Part shown: positions 17,512-25,125 of the stretch, piece by piece
Layout of the letters: each line of letters starts with the position of its first letter
How positions within the stretch are numbered: position 1 is the stretch's first letter
Assembly (NCBI GenBank): GCA_033764725.1
Contig: JANRIR010000049.1
Span: 1 to 35,184, forward strand
DNA: 35,184 nucleotides
Direction: 5' to 3'
Source of the DNA: RI-43 sp033764725
GTDB lineage: Bacteria; Pseudomonadota; Alphaproteobacteria; Caulobacterales; Aquidulcibacteraceae
The notes under the pieces: model-generated
Seen by the model: only the letters and a program-made list of their open reading frames with translations
What the model was told of the DNA's origin: nothing
Databases searched by the model: none
Translations under genes and position numbers: made by a program

Positions 17512-17586
17512 GCGGGCGTAGTTCAGAGGTAGAACGTCAGCTTCCCAAGCTGAATGTCAGGGGTTCGATTCCCCTCGCCCGCTCCA
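17512..17586 (+). tRNA. tRNA-Gly (CCC anticodon)
   Basis: The cloverleaf folds completely. The acceptor stem GCGGGCG pairs with CGCCCGC, the anticodon stem TCAGC/GCTGA encloses the loop TTCCCAA (anticodon CCC), the variable loop is ATGTC, and the T-arm is AGGGG-TTCGATT-CCCCT. CCA is encoded at 17584-17586. It lies between the dipeptidase start and the 3' end of TonB receptor 2. Confidence 0.97.
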
Positions 17587-17691
17587 GCGTCTCGCAAGCG
17601 CGCAGCGACGGTCGCGCCGCCGACCGCCCTGTTTTCCAGAGCAGCCGGCGCATCGATCGATCCGCGACGCCAGCGCGAAGCGTGAGCGGCG

Positions 17692-20172
17692 TCAGAAGCT
17701 GTAGTTCAGCCGCGCATAGTAATAGGCGCCGTTGAAGCCGATGGGCGAGATGACGTCGTACGGGAAGACGCCGCCGGTGAAGATGTCTCCGTTCGAACGG
17801 TCCGGATAATTGTCGAGAACATTGGCGCCGCCGATCGCGACGCGGACCGCGTCGTTGAACCGGTAGCCCGCCTCGAGATCGAGCTGCGTCTCCGAGCCGT
17901 AGGTCTGCGTCGGCTCGAAACCGCCGCCGAAATTGAACACGCGGCGCGTCTCGCCATACTGGATGGCGCGCGCCAGCAGCGACAGCCGATCGCCGCGCCA
18001 ATCGGCGGTGAGCGTGAGCTTTTCCGACGGCGCGGCGTCGACGAGCGTGTTGCGCTCCTCGATGCCGAACAGCGTCCCCGTCACGCCCAGCGTGGTGAGA
18101 TCCACCGGATCGGGGCGGACGGATTCGATGCTCGTGTTCGACTGATTGTAAGCCGCACTCAGCACGAGATCGCCGCCGACGGCCTCGGTCGTATAGGTCG
18201 CGACGACATCGAAGCCCTCGGTCGAGGTGTCCACTGCGTTGGTGAAGAAGTTCACCGCCGCGACATCGGCGACGCCGAAATTCGCCAGCACGAAGGCTTC
18301 GAGCCCGCCGCCTTCGATCCGCTCCGACAGCGTGATGCGGTCGTCCACGTCGATGCGGAACGCATCAACCGCCAGCGTGAACTGACTGCCGATCGCGGCT
18401 GTGAAGCCGAGCGTGTAATTGACGCTGGTCTCCTCCTCCAGATCGCGCGCGCCGAGCGCCCGCGCGATCGGGCTGGAATTGCGCAGCGTACGCACCGTCT
18501 GTAACGCGCCGCCGGCGCCGAATTGCGTGGTCGAGAAGGCGAAATCGATCTGCGACAGGGATGGCGCCCTGAACGAATTGGAGACCGAGCCGCGCACCGC
18601 AACGGCGTCGCTCAACGCGTAGCGCGCGGCGACCTTGCCGGCGACCGAGTCGCCGAAATCGGAGAAGTTCTCGTAGCGCGCGCCCAAATCGACCAGCAGA
18701 CGCTCGGTCGCGGCGATCGAGGCTTCGACATAAGTCCCCGCCACGTCGCGCTCGGCGTCGGCCGTGTCCGCCGGCGCAAGGCCCGGGCCGGCCTGAGCGC
18801 CGACGGGCGCGCCGGCGACGGGACCTGCGCGATAGGATTCCGGATCGCCCGGCGACGTCTCGAACGTCTCGCTGCGCAGCTCCACGCCCCAGGCGAAATC
18901 GATCGGCGCTGCGCCGACGCCCCAATCCAGCGGGCGCGTGAAATCGGCGTTCAAGACGGTCTGCTGGAATTCGTAGCCTGCCAGATTGAACGATGTGGGG
19001 CTGGCGGCGCCGAAGGACGGGTTTAGGCTGTTCTCAACGCCGAAATTGAATTCGTTGCGTCCGTACGTGAGCGACACGTCGTAGCCCCAGCCGCCCCAAT
19101 CGCCGCGCACGCCGCCGGTCACGGAGAGATCGGCGTTTTCACCCGTCGTGACGGGCCGATACCCGTTCGGAAAGATGGCGGGAACCGTGCGCGTGTCGTC
19201 CGGGTAGCGGAAGAACGCGGCGCCCTGCGCTTCGCGGTCGCTGATGATCGTAAAGCCATAGAGCTGCGCAGCGTTCGACAGGTCGTACTGCGCGTTCGCC
19301 CAGAAACTCCAATCCGTGCTTTCCGGATCGCCGGGCCGATAGAGGCGCCGGTTGAGCAGCGCTTCGTTCGCCGACCCGTCGCCGATGGTTGTCGGAAAGA
19401 TGAAGAATGCGCCGCCCTCGGCGCCGCCGCGCTCCGTCTGCTTGCGATCGCGATACTCCGCGCCGAACCGCACGAAGCCGTCTGCCCCAAGCGGCAGCGC
19501 GCCTTCCAGGGACGCTGTCACGGTCTCACCGTCGGTGAGCTGCTCGGTCCGCTCGCCGCTGACCGAGAACGGCCCGTCGAACACGGGATAAGTGAAATCG
19601 GTGACGTGCGCGCCATAGCTCACAGCGAGCTCGCCGCCCTCGGGCGCATCGTCGAGAATGAGGTTGATCACGCCGGCGATGGCATCGGAACCATATTGCG
19701 CGCCGGCGCCGTCGCGCAGGATTTCGACCCGCTCGATCGCGCTGATCGGAATTGCGTTGAAATCGACCGGAGTGGTGCCGCGCCCGATCTTGGACTCCAG
19801 ATTGACCACCGACGTCGTGTGCCGCCGCCGTCCGTTGACGAGAACCAGAACCTGATCGGGAGACATCCCGCGCAGCTGCGCAGCGCGCACGATGTCGGCC
19901 GGTCCGGAATTGGACTGGCGCTGGAAGTTGAACGACGGCGAGAGGCTCTGCAGCGCCGCGCCCAGTTCTCCGCCCGTCGCCCCGGACCGCTCCAGCGCAT
20001 CGGCGGAAACCACGTCGATCGGCACGGGCGAATTCACCACGGTTCGCCCTGGCGCGCGCGATCCCGTCACCACGATCTCGTCCTGGACCGTTTGGGCGTA
20101 GGCCTGGCCCGGCAGCGCGAGCGCCATGGCCGCCCCGCCCAACAACGCTGCGTAAAACGTGCTCTTCATCAT
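17692..20172 (-). CDS. TonB-dependent outer-membrane receptor 2
   Basis: An 826-residue TonB-dependent transporter. It has a signal peptide ending AYAQ, then VQDEIVVTGSR and a plug domain with VLVLVNGRRRHTT, FNAIPISAIERVEILRDGA, and QYGSDAIAGVINLIL, all standard. The barrel ends in YYYARLNYSF with a terminal phenylalanine. It is closest in pattern to the large iron/vitamin/saccharide receptors of Caulobacterales and sphingomonads, with no clear ligand signature. Start at the ATG 20172 (a second ATG follows immediately) with GGGGA eight bases upstream; the longer frame to 20334 runs through the promoter region. It is probably transcribed alone, since 192 bases separate it from the tpsB-like stop. 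Confidence 0.92.
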   Translation of the reverse strand: MMKSTFYAALLGGAAMALALPGQAYAQTVQDEIVVTGSRAPGRTVVNSPVPIDVVSADALERSGATGGELGAALQSLSPSFNFQRQSNSGPADIVRAAQLRGMSPDQVLVLVNGRRRHTTSVVNLESKIGRGTTPVDFNAIPISAIERVEILRDGAGAQYGSDAIAGVINLILDDAPEGGELAVSYGAHVTDFTYPVFDGPFSVSGERTEQLTDGETVTASLEGALPLGADGFVRFGAEYRDRKQTERGGAEGGAFFIFPTTIGDGSANEALLNRRLYRPGDPESTDWSFWANAQYDLSNAAQLYGFTIISDREAQGAAFFRYPDDTRTVPAIFPNGYRPVTTGENADLSVTGGVRGDWGGWGYDVSLTYGRNEFNFGVENSLNPSFGAASPTSFNLAGYEFQQTVLNADFTRPLDWGVGAAPIDFAWGVELRSETFETSPGDPESYRAGPVAGAPVGAQAGPGLAPADTADAERDVAGTYVEASIAATERLLVDLGARYENFSDFGDSVAGKVAARYALSDAVAVRGSVSNSFRAPSLSQIDFAFSTTQFGAGGALQTVRTLRNSSPIARALGARDLEEETSVNYTLGFTAAIGSQFTLAVDAFRIDVDDRITLSERIEGGGLEAFVLANFGVADVAAVNFFTNAVDTSTEGFDVVATYTTEAVGGDLVLSAAYNQSNTSIESVRPDPVDLTTLGVTGTLFGIEERNTLVDAAPSEKLTLTADWRGDRLSLLARAIQYGETRRVFNFGGGFEPTQTYGSETQLDLEAGYRFNDAVRVAIGGANVLDNYPDRSNGDIFTGGVFPYDVISPIGFNGAYYYARLNYSF

Positions 20173-20199
20173 GATCAGTATCCCCACTGAGGCGCTTGT

Positions 20200-20278
20200 C
20201 TTATACGGGCCAAGCACAGCTTGAAATGCCGCCCGTCTGAGCCCCAGTTTAGGTGACCTTAAGTCCTCCCAAGGACTT
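20200..20278 (-). promoter_or_regulatory. Intergenic hairpin and candidate promoter ahead of TonB receptor 2
   Basis: A perfect inverted repeat with 7-base arms, AAGTCCT and AGGACTT, and a 4-base loop lies at 20261-20278; next to it AGGTGACCT is a short odd-centred palindrome. On the minus strand a TATAAG (20200-20205) could be a -10 box about 28 bases before the receptor start. The hairpin could be a weak terminator for the upstream tpsB-like gene or a binding site; there is no T-tract. Confidence 0.4.
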
Positions 20279-20364
20279 GCGCAGGCTTTGACTGGCGCCG
20301 AACCGGGCGCATCTGCACCTGGGCCGGCGCCCATCGCGCGGCGCCCCTCGTCCCCTCCGCGCGG

Positions 20365-21981
20365 CTAGAACTTGGCGTCAAGCCCGAGATTGAGCCGCCA
20401 GCCGCGCACCTCCGAGTCGGGATCGGGTTCGTCGAGCGCCTTGGCCGCCTCCAGCGTCACCGTGGCGTCTTCGCCGATCGCGAGACGCACGCCGCCGCCG
20501 GCGGACGCCAGCGTCTGGCGCCGCGACGCCTGACCCGGGCGAGCGTTGAGCCGCGCGACGCCGCCGTCGAGGAAGGCGTAGGCGCCGCGCAGCGTTTCGT
20601 TCTGGTCGTGCTGATAGGCGAGCTCCGCGCTCGCGCCGATCCCGGAATCGCCGGAGGCGGCCGCTGCGGGAAAGCCGCGCCCGAACGCCGTCCCGCCCAG
20701 CGCGAAGCGCTCCGAAGCCGGCGTCATGGCGCCGCTCGCTTGCGCGCCGATCTGCGTGTTGAGCCGCCACGCGACGCCGAAATCGCGCGTCGCGCCCCAT
20801 TGCGCGCTGAGCTTGACGAAATCGAGATCGATGCGATCAGGGTGCGACGCGCCGGCGCCGAGGCCCGCGACGCCTGCGCTCAAAGTTGCACCAAACCGCA
20901 TAGAACCGCCCACCGGCGCATCGACATACGCGAACGATCCGCGCAGCACGCGCGTGCGCTCCGCCGCGACGACGGCGCCGAGCACGGCGCGATCGCTGTT
21001 GAGCGCATCGAAGCTCGCCGATCCCGTCAGCGTGCGCCGGTTGGCGCGGATGAACGGGTAGGCCGCCTGCAGACCTGCGCTTTGCGCGTCGCCGCGCACG
21101 CCGTCCTGCGGCGATGTTTGCAAAACGCTGAACGTTCCGCGCAGGCTCAAGCCGTCGCCGCCGACAAGCTGGCGATGCGACGCCGCCGCATAAGCATAGC
21201 GCGCCGCATCCGGGCTCGCGCCCAGCGTCACACGCGTTTCATCGCCGAGCCTGGAGACGCCGTTCGCCGTCATCGTCGCCTGCAGACGGGTGCGGCCCAA
21301 TTGCGTCGCGCCGCGCGTATCGGCGCCGAGCGCGTACTCGAAGCGCTTGCGCGTGACGCGCGCATCGAGCGCAGCGACGGCGGGATCGCTCGTTTCGGCG
21401 CTGCGCAGCTCGATCTCGACGCCGGGCACGTCGCGCATCAACAAGGCCGCGCGCTCCAGCGTGCGCCGACTGAGCGGATCTTCCCGCGTGAGCGGCGCAG
21501 CATAGGCGCGCAGAATGTCGATGTCGCCGTTGGAATCCCCGCGGAACGTCACCGCATCGACGCGCTGCTCGATGACGACGATCCGCAACACGCCGTCGGC
21601 GCCGATGGTCGGGCGCGCGCGCACGGCATGCAAGGCTACATCGCTGCGCGCATAGACCGATGCGATGGCGCGCGCGATGTCGCTCATCAAGGTGCGGTCC
21701 AGCGGGCGATCGCGCAGCGGCGCCACCGCCGCATTGAGGTCAGCCTGCGAGAGCGTGCCGCCTTCGATCGTCACGGCGCGGATCATCACCCGCTCTGTTG
21801 GCGCTGGCGGCGCCGGCGGCGCGGGCGGCGCCTCGCCGAAGCGCCCGCGCAGGCCCTGCGCATCGGCGCCGGGGGCGCTGCGGTCGGCGCGGTCCTGATC
21901 GATGATCAGGGTCTGATCTTGTGCGAACGCTGCGCCCGCTGCGATGAGCGCAACGCTCGCGGCGCGCGCCGCGAGCTTCAT
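20365..21981 (-). CDS. TpsB-type outer-membrane transporter (ShlB/FhaC/HecB family)
   Basis: A 538-residue Omp85-superfamily two-partner-secretion translocator. The signal peptide ends near AFAQ (residue 21). A proline/alanine linker (about 50-62) leads to two POTRA domains (about 67-138 and 139-210; VMIRAVTIEGGTL starts the first), then a 16-strand-type barrel (211-538). The conserved loop-6 motif appears as GGTAFGRGF (GRGF near 434-437, matching VRGY of the family), and the protein ends in phenylalanine. ATG at 21981 is used, with a GGGGGG run upstream; a GTG directly before it is possible. The glycine-repeat lipoprotein gene lies 60 bases upstream on the same strand and no classical TpsA with a haemagglutination-type domain is nearby. 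Confidence 0.86.
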   Translation of the reverse strand: MKLAARAASVALIAAGAAFAQDQTLIIDQDRADRSAPGADAQGLRGRFGEAPPAPPAPPAPTERVMIRAVTIEGGTLSQADLNAAVAPLRDRPLDRTLMSDIARAIASVYARSDVALHAVRARPTIGADGVLRIVVIEQRVDAVTFRGDSNGDIDILRAYAAPLTREDPLSRRTLERAALLMRDVPGVEIELRSAETSDPAVAALDARVTRKRFEYALGADTRGATQLGRTRLQATMTANGVSRLGDETRVTLGASPDAARYAYAAASHRQLVGGDGLSLRGTFSVLQTSPQDGVRGDAQSAGLQAAYPFIRANRRTLTGSASFDALNSDRAVLGAVVAAERTRVLRGSFAYVDAPVGGSMRFGATLSAGVAGLGAGASHPDRIDLDFVKLSAQWGATRDFGVAWRLNTQIGAQASGAMTPASERFALGGTAFGRGFPAAAASGDSGIGASAELAYQHDQNETLRGAYAFLDGGVARLNARPGQASRRQTLASAGGGVRLAIGEDATVTLEAAKALDEPDPDSEVRGWRLNLGLDAKF

Positions 21982-22041
21982 CACTTCCCCCCTCGTGCCG
22001 TCGAGGCGGGACGGATCGCCCCGATCCGTCCCGCCGAACGT

Positions 22042-23451
22042 CTAGTGTCCGAACAGACCGCCCAGCGGATTGGGCGGCGGGCTGCTCCCGCCTTGCGGGT
22101 GTCCGGCGCCGAGCAGGCCGCCGAGCCCGCCGAGCGTCGTCTCGACCGCCTCCGTCACCGGCGCGACCACCTGCTCGACCACAGGCTCGACCACCGGTTC
22201 GAGCACAGGCTCGACGACCGGCGCCGCGATCGGCGCGAGCGGCGCCGTCGTCACGCCCAGGTCGACGACCGACCCGCCGCTGAGCAGCGCCAGATCGACC
22301 AGCGGCGCTGCGCCGCCGTCGACGACCGTCTCGTCGGCGACCGTGAGGCCCACGAGGCTGCCCAAAGTCTCCGTGACCGGCGCCGTTCCGCCCGCGCCGG
22401 CGTCCAGATCGACGCCCACGGAAACGCCCGGCGCCGCAACCGTGGCCGCAACGAGGCTGTCGCCGCCGACCGTCGCCTCCGCCGCGATCGGAACGATCGG
22501 CGCGGTCGCTGCGACATCAAGCAGCGCGCCGCCCTCGGCGCCCACCGTCACAGCCGCGAGATCGCCGCCGCCCGGCGCCGTGACGGCCGCTTCGACCAGC
22601 GCGTCCGGCGTCAGCACGCCCGCAGTCACGATCTCCTGCCCGCCTGGCGTCGATACGGCGGCCTCAACCAACGCATCAGGCGTCAGCACCCCGGCGGTGA
22701 GGATGTCTTGTCCGCCAGGCGCGGTGACCGCGACCTGCGCAGCCGCGTCGTCGCCCAGAGCCGTCACCCCGACCGCGGCGCCCGCAGCGCCGGCGACGAT
22801 CGCCGCGCCGGAGTCCGAAGGGGCTGCGCCGACGACCACGTCGCCGCCGAGCGAGACGCCCAAGGTCGGACGCAGCACGTCGTCGACCAGCGTCACGACC
22901 GGCGAGCCGGCGACCGTTTCGGTGAGGATGGCGCCGACCGGTTGCGGCGCGAGGCCGCCCAAGCCGTCAGGACCCAGCAGAATGGCGAGCTCGCCTGGCC
23001 CGGCGCCGCCGGATCCGCCGCCCGTCCCACCGCCGCCGGCTCCTCCGCCTGTGCCGCCGCCGCCGGTCCCACCGCCGATCACGATGCCGCCGCCACCCGA
23101 GCCGCCTCCGCCAGTCCCGCCTCCGCCGGTCCCGCCTCCGCCAGTCCCGCCTCCGCCGGTCCCGCCGCCGCCAGTCCCGCCTCCGCCGGTCCCGCCGCCG
23201 CCAGTCCCGCCTCCGCCGGTAGAGCCGCCGCCTGAGCCACCGCCCGAGCCGCCAGAGCCGCCGCCCGACGAGCCGCCGCCGCCGGAACCGCCGCCAGACC
23301 CGCCGCCGCCGGAACCGCCGCCATCGGTCGGCGCGCCGCCGAAATCGCCGCCGAACGCCAGCCGGCCGTTGCCGGCGCAGGCGCTGAGCGCCAGCGCGGC
23401 GGCCAACGCCGTCATCGCGGCGCCGCCGCGCGCATATTTCCCAAACGCCAT
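22042..23451 (-). CDS. Glycine-repeat lipoprotein, candidate partner of the TpsB transporter
   Basis: A 469-residue exported protein I do not recognise. The signal peptide has lipobox LSAC with C25. Residues 44-151 are almost pure glycine with serine and threonine, including seven GGGGT units. Residues 160-430 are small, valine/alanine-rich and repetitive, with a near-perfect 24-residue duplication (243-266 and 267-290) around LTPDALVEAAV, and a VEPV repeat near 413-426. The end is GGL-rich. No TPS (haemagglutination activity) domain is visible. It is read before the TpsB gene, 60 bases apart, so they are likely one operon. It could be a surface adhesin or spacer exported by TpsB, or an unrelated surface lipoprotein. 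The ATG at 23451 has GGGAGA five bases upstream. Confidence 0.72.
   Translation of the reverse strand: MAFGKYARGGAAMTALAAALALSACAGNGRLAFGGDFGGAPTDGGGSGGGGSGGGSGGGGSSGGGSGGSGGGSGGGSTGGGGTGGGGTGGGGTGGGGTGGGGTGGGGTGGGGTGGGGSGGGGIVIGGGTGGGGTGGGAGGGGTGGGSGGAGPGELAILLGPDGLGGLAPQPVGAILTETVAGSPVVTLVDDVLRPTLGVSLGGDVVVGAAPSDSGAAIVAGAAGAAVGVTALGDDAAAQVAVTAPGGQDILTAGVLTPDALVEAAVSTPGGQEIVTAGVLTPDALVEAAVTAPGGGDLAAVTVGAEGGALLDVAATAPIVPIAAEATVGGDSLVAATVAAPGVSVGVDLDAGAGGTAPVTETLGSLVGLTVADETVVDGGAAPLVDLALLSGGSVVDLGVTTAPLAPIAAPVVEPVLEPVVEPVVEQVVAPVTEAVETTLGGLGGLLGAGHPQGGSSPPPNPLGGLFGH
23101..23220. repeat. In-frame 30-base tandem repeat in the glycine-repeat lipoprotein
   Basis: Exactly four 30-base units, each made of two 15-base subunits that differ mainly in the threonine codon (ACT alternating with ACC on the coding strand). 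They encode the GGGGT units. The two-step periodicity shows expansion by duplication of 30-base blocks; copy number is probably variable. Confidence 0.85.
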
Positions 23452-23751
23452 CAGAGTCTCCCAGAGCAGAAGCGGCCAGAATGACCTCCGGGCACTCTAA
23501 GTATTTCAATTTAAAGTGGTTTTAAAAGATTTGGCTATCCTGGGTTTAAGCCGGAAGACGGCGAAGCTTCAGCCTTTCTGTAGTTTTTCCACCCTCGCCG
23601 CGGCCCCCGCACGACGCGTTCACCACGTCCGGCGGCGGCGGTCTGGATTATCTGAACACTTTGGCCGCGGTCGGATTGGCCCGCCCCGGTCCGACCGCTA
23701 GCGCGCGGCGCGCTCACGGCGACGGCTTGCGTGTTTCGTCAATGCTGATCA
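23452..23751. other. Intergenic region with an AT-rich patch between divergent genes
   Basis: Three hundred bases between the divergent starts of the glycine-repeat lipoprotein and the citrate-synthase-like gene. The stretch at about 23500-23545 is strikingly AT-rich for this genome, as expected of a promoter or nucleoid-protein site; on the minus strand it includes TTGAAATACTT. The remainder is GC-rich and I see no gene in it. Confidence 0.45.
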
Positions 23752-24894
23752 ATGTCAGTCCACATGGCCTGGATGACCGCCCCGGAAGCGATGGCGCGGC
23801 TCGGCGTCAAGCCGCAGACGCTCTACGCCTATGTCAGCCGCGGCTTCATCGCCGCGCGCCCGGCCGACCGAGACCCGCGCCAGAGCCTGTATTCGAGCCA
23901 GGACGTCGACGCCCTGCTGCGCAACCGCCGCGCCGGGCGCAGCCGCGCCAAGGTCGCGCAGCGCGCCATCGCCTGGGGCGATCCCGTGCTCGAGACCGCG
24001 ATCGCCACCGTGCGCGACGGGCGGCTGCTCTATCGCGGGCAGGATGCGGTGGCGCTGTCGCATGCCGCGACCCTGGAGGACGTCGCCCGCCTGCTCTGGG
24101 CCGCGCCGGATCTGGCGTTTCCCGCGAGCGCCGGCGCCGCGATCGCGGGCGAAACGCCCAAGGCGCGCGGCCTTGCCTATCTGGCGCGCCGCGCGGCGGC
24201 CGACCCGCCCAGCATCGGGCGCGCGCCGGCGGCCCTCCACATCGAGGGCGCAAGCCTGCTCGCCGGCCTCGCCGCCGCGTTCTGCCAAGGCCACGGCGGG
24301 GCGCCGTTCCACGCCCGGCTCGCCGCCGCCTGGGGCCTGGACGCGGACGGGGGCGACCTGGTGCGCCGCGCGCTGGTGCTGACCGCCGACCACGAGCTCA
24401 ACCCCTCGACCTTCGCGGCCCGCGTCGCCGCCTCGACCGGCGCGTCGCTGGCGGCGGCGGCGCTGGCGGGCTTCGCCACCTTGACCGGGCCGCGGCACGG
24501 CGAGGCTTCGGCCCGCGCCGCCGCTTATCTCAACGCCGCCGAGCGGGACGGCGCGGCCGCCGCCCTGGCCGACGTTCTGGCGCGCGCAGAGCAGCCGCCA
24601 GGCTTCGGCCACGCGCTTTATCCTCGTGGCGATCCGCGCGCGGCGGCGCTGCTCGACGCGCTGGCGCCGGCCGGCGCCGTGGCCGAGGCGATCGCCGCGG
24701 GCGAAGCCGCGACCGGCGCCGCCGCGAACATCGACATGGCTTTGGCGGCGCTGACCGTCTCTCGCGGCCTGCCGCGCGACGCGCCGTTTCTGATCTTCGC
24801 CGGCGGACGCATGACGGGCTGGATCGCCCACGCGATCGAGCAGGCCGTCAGCGGCGAACCGATCCGCCCGCGCGCGCATTACGCCGGTCCATAA
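23752..24894 (+). CDS. Citrate-synthase family protein with N-terminal HTH domain
   Basis: A 380-residue protein. Residues of about 7-60 resemble a MerR/excisionase-type helix-turn-helix (MTAPEAMARLGVKPQTLYAYV then SRGFI). The rest is a citrate-synthase fold with recognisable active-site segments: TADHELNPSTFAAR (catalytic His), GPRHGEA (second His), GFGHALYPRGDPRA and NIDMALAAL (catalytic Asp position). The usual arginine after GFGH is replaced by alanine. Such HTH-fused paralogues are known in proteobacteria; their reaction is not settled, so I do not call it the TCA-cycle enzyme. Start at ATG 23752; ATGs at 23764 and 23773 are alternatives. tRNA-Thr follows 71 bases later. Confidence 0.82.
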   Translation: MSVHMAWMTAPEAMARLGVKPQTLYAYVSRGFIAARPADRDPRQSLYSSQDVDALLRNRRAGRSRAKVAQRAIAWGDPVLETAIATVRDGRLLYRGQDAVALSHAATLEDVARLLWAAPDLAFPASAGAAIAGETPKARGLAYLARRAAADPPSIGRAPAALHIEGASLLAGLAAAFCQGHGGAPFHARLAAAWGLDADGGDLVRRALVLTADHELNPSTFAARVAASTGASLAAAALAGFATLTGPRHGEASARAAAYLNAAERDGAAAALADVLARAEQPPGFGHALYPRGDPRAAALLDALAPAGAVAEAIAAGEAATGAAANIDMALAALTVSRGLPRDAPFLIFAGGRMTGWIAHAIEQAVSGEPIRPRAHYAGP

Positions 24895-24965
24895 GGCCGC
24901 CCCGCCCTTGCCGCAGCCGGGCCGCGCGTGTACATGCCCGCCCTTGCCAAGACGCCCGGTCGTCA

Positions 24966-25041
24966 GCCGCCTTAGCTCAGCCGGTAGAGCACCGCATTCG
25001 TAATGCGGGGGTCGCGTGTTCGAGTCACGCAGGCGGCACCA
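24966..25041 (+). tRNA. tRNA-Thr (CGT anticodon)
   Basis: A complete cloverleaf: acceptor GCCGCCT with AGGCGGC, D-arm GCTC...GAGC, anticodon stem CCGCA/TGCGG with loop TTCGTAA (anticodon CGT), T-arm GCGTG-TTCGAGT-CACGC, and encoded CCA at 25039-25041. Confidence 0.97.
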
Positions 25042-25056
25042 GCGCTCCGGCGAAAT

Positions 25057-25093
25057 TTGACAGTTGCGATGCCATTTGCATGCTGACAGCTGC
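25057..25093 (+). promoter_or_regulatory. TTGACA and direct repeats upstream of the sulfatase gene
   Basis: A perfect TTGACA (25057-25062) lies 69 bases before the sulfatase start. Two copies of TGACAGnTGC (25058-25067 and 25084-25093) are spaced 26 bases centre to centre, which could be a regulator site. No strong -10 is seen. Confidence 0.35.
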
Positions 25094-25125
25094 GCCGCCG
25101 GCTCCGCTGCGGCGTGGAGGCGTCG

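Noticed and set aside
20608..23235. Plus-strand open frame (875 codons) across the TpsB and lipoprotein genes
   Set aside because: It is a mirror of the glycine-rich and barrel coding sequences; no start signal and no recognisable domain.
22070..23500. Proline-rich plus-strand protein (476 codons) with many PPPVP repeats
   Set aside because: It is the exact complement of the glycine-repeat lipoprotein, which has a lipobox signal, a Shine-Dalgarno and an operon partner.
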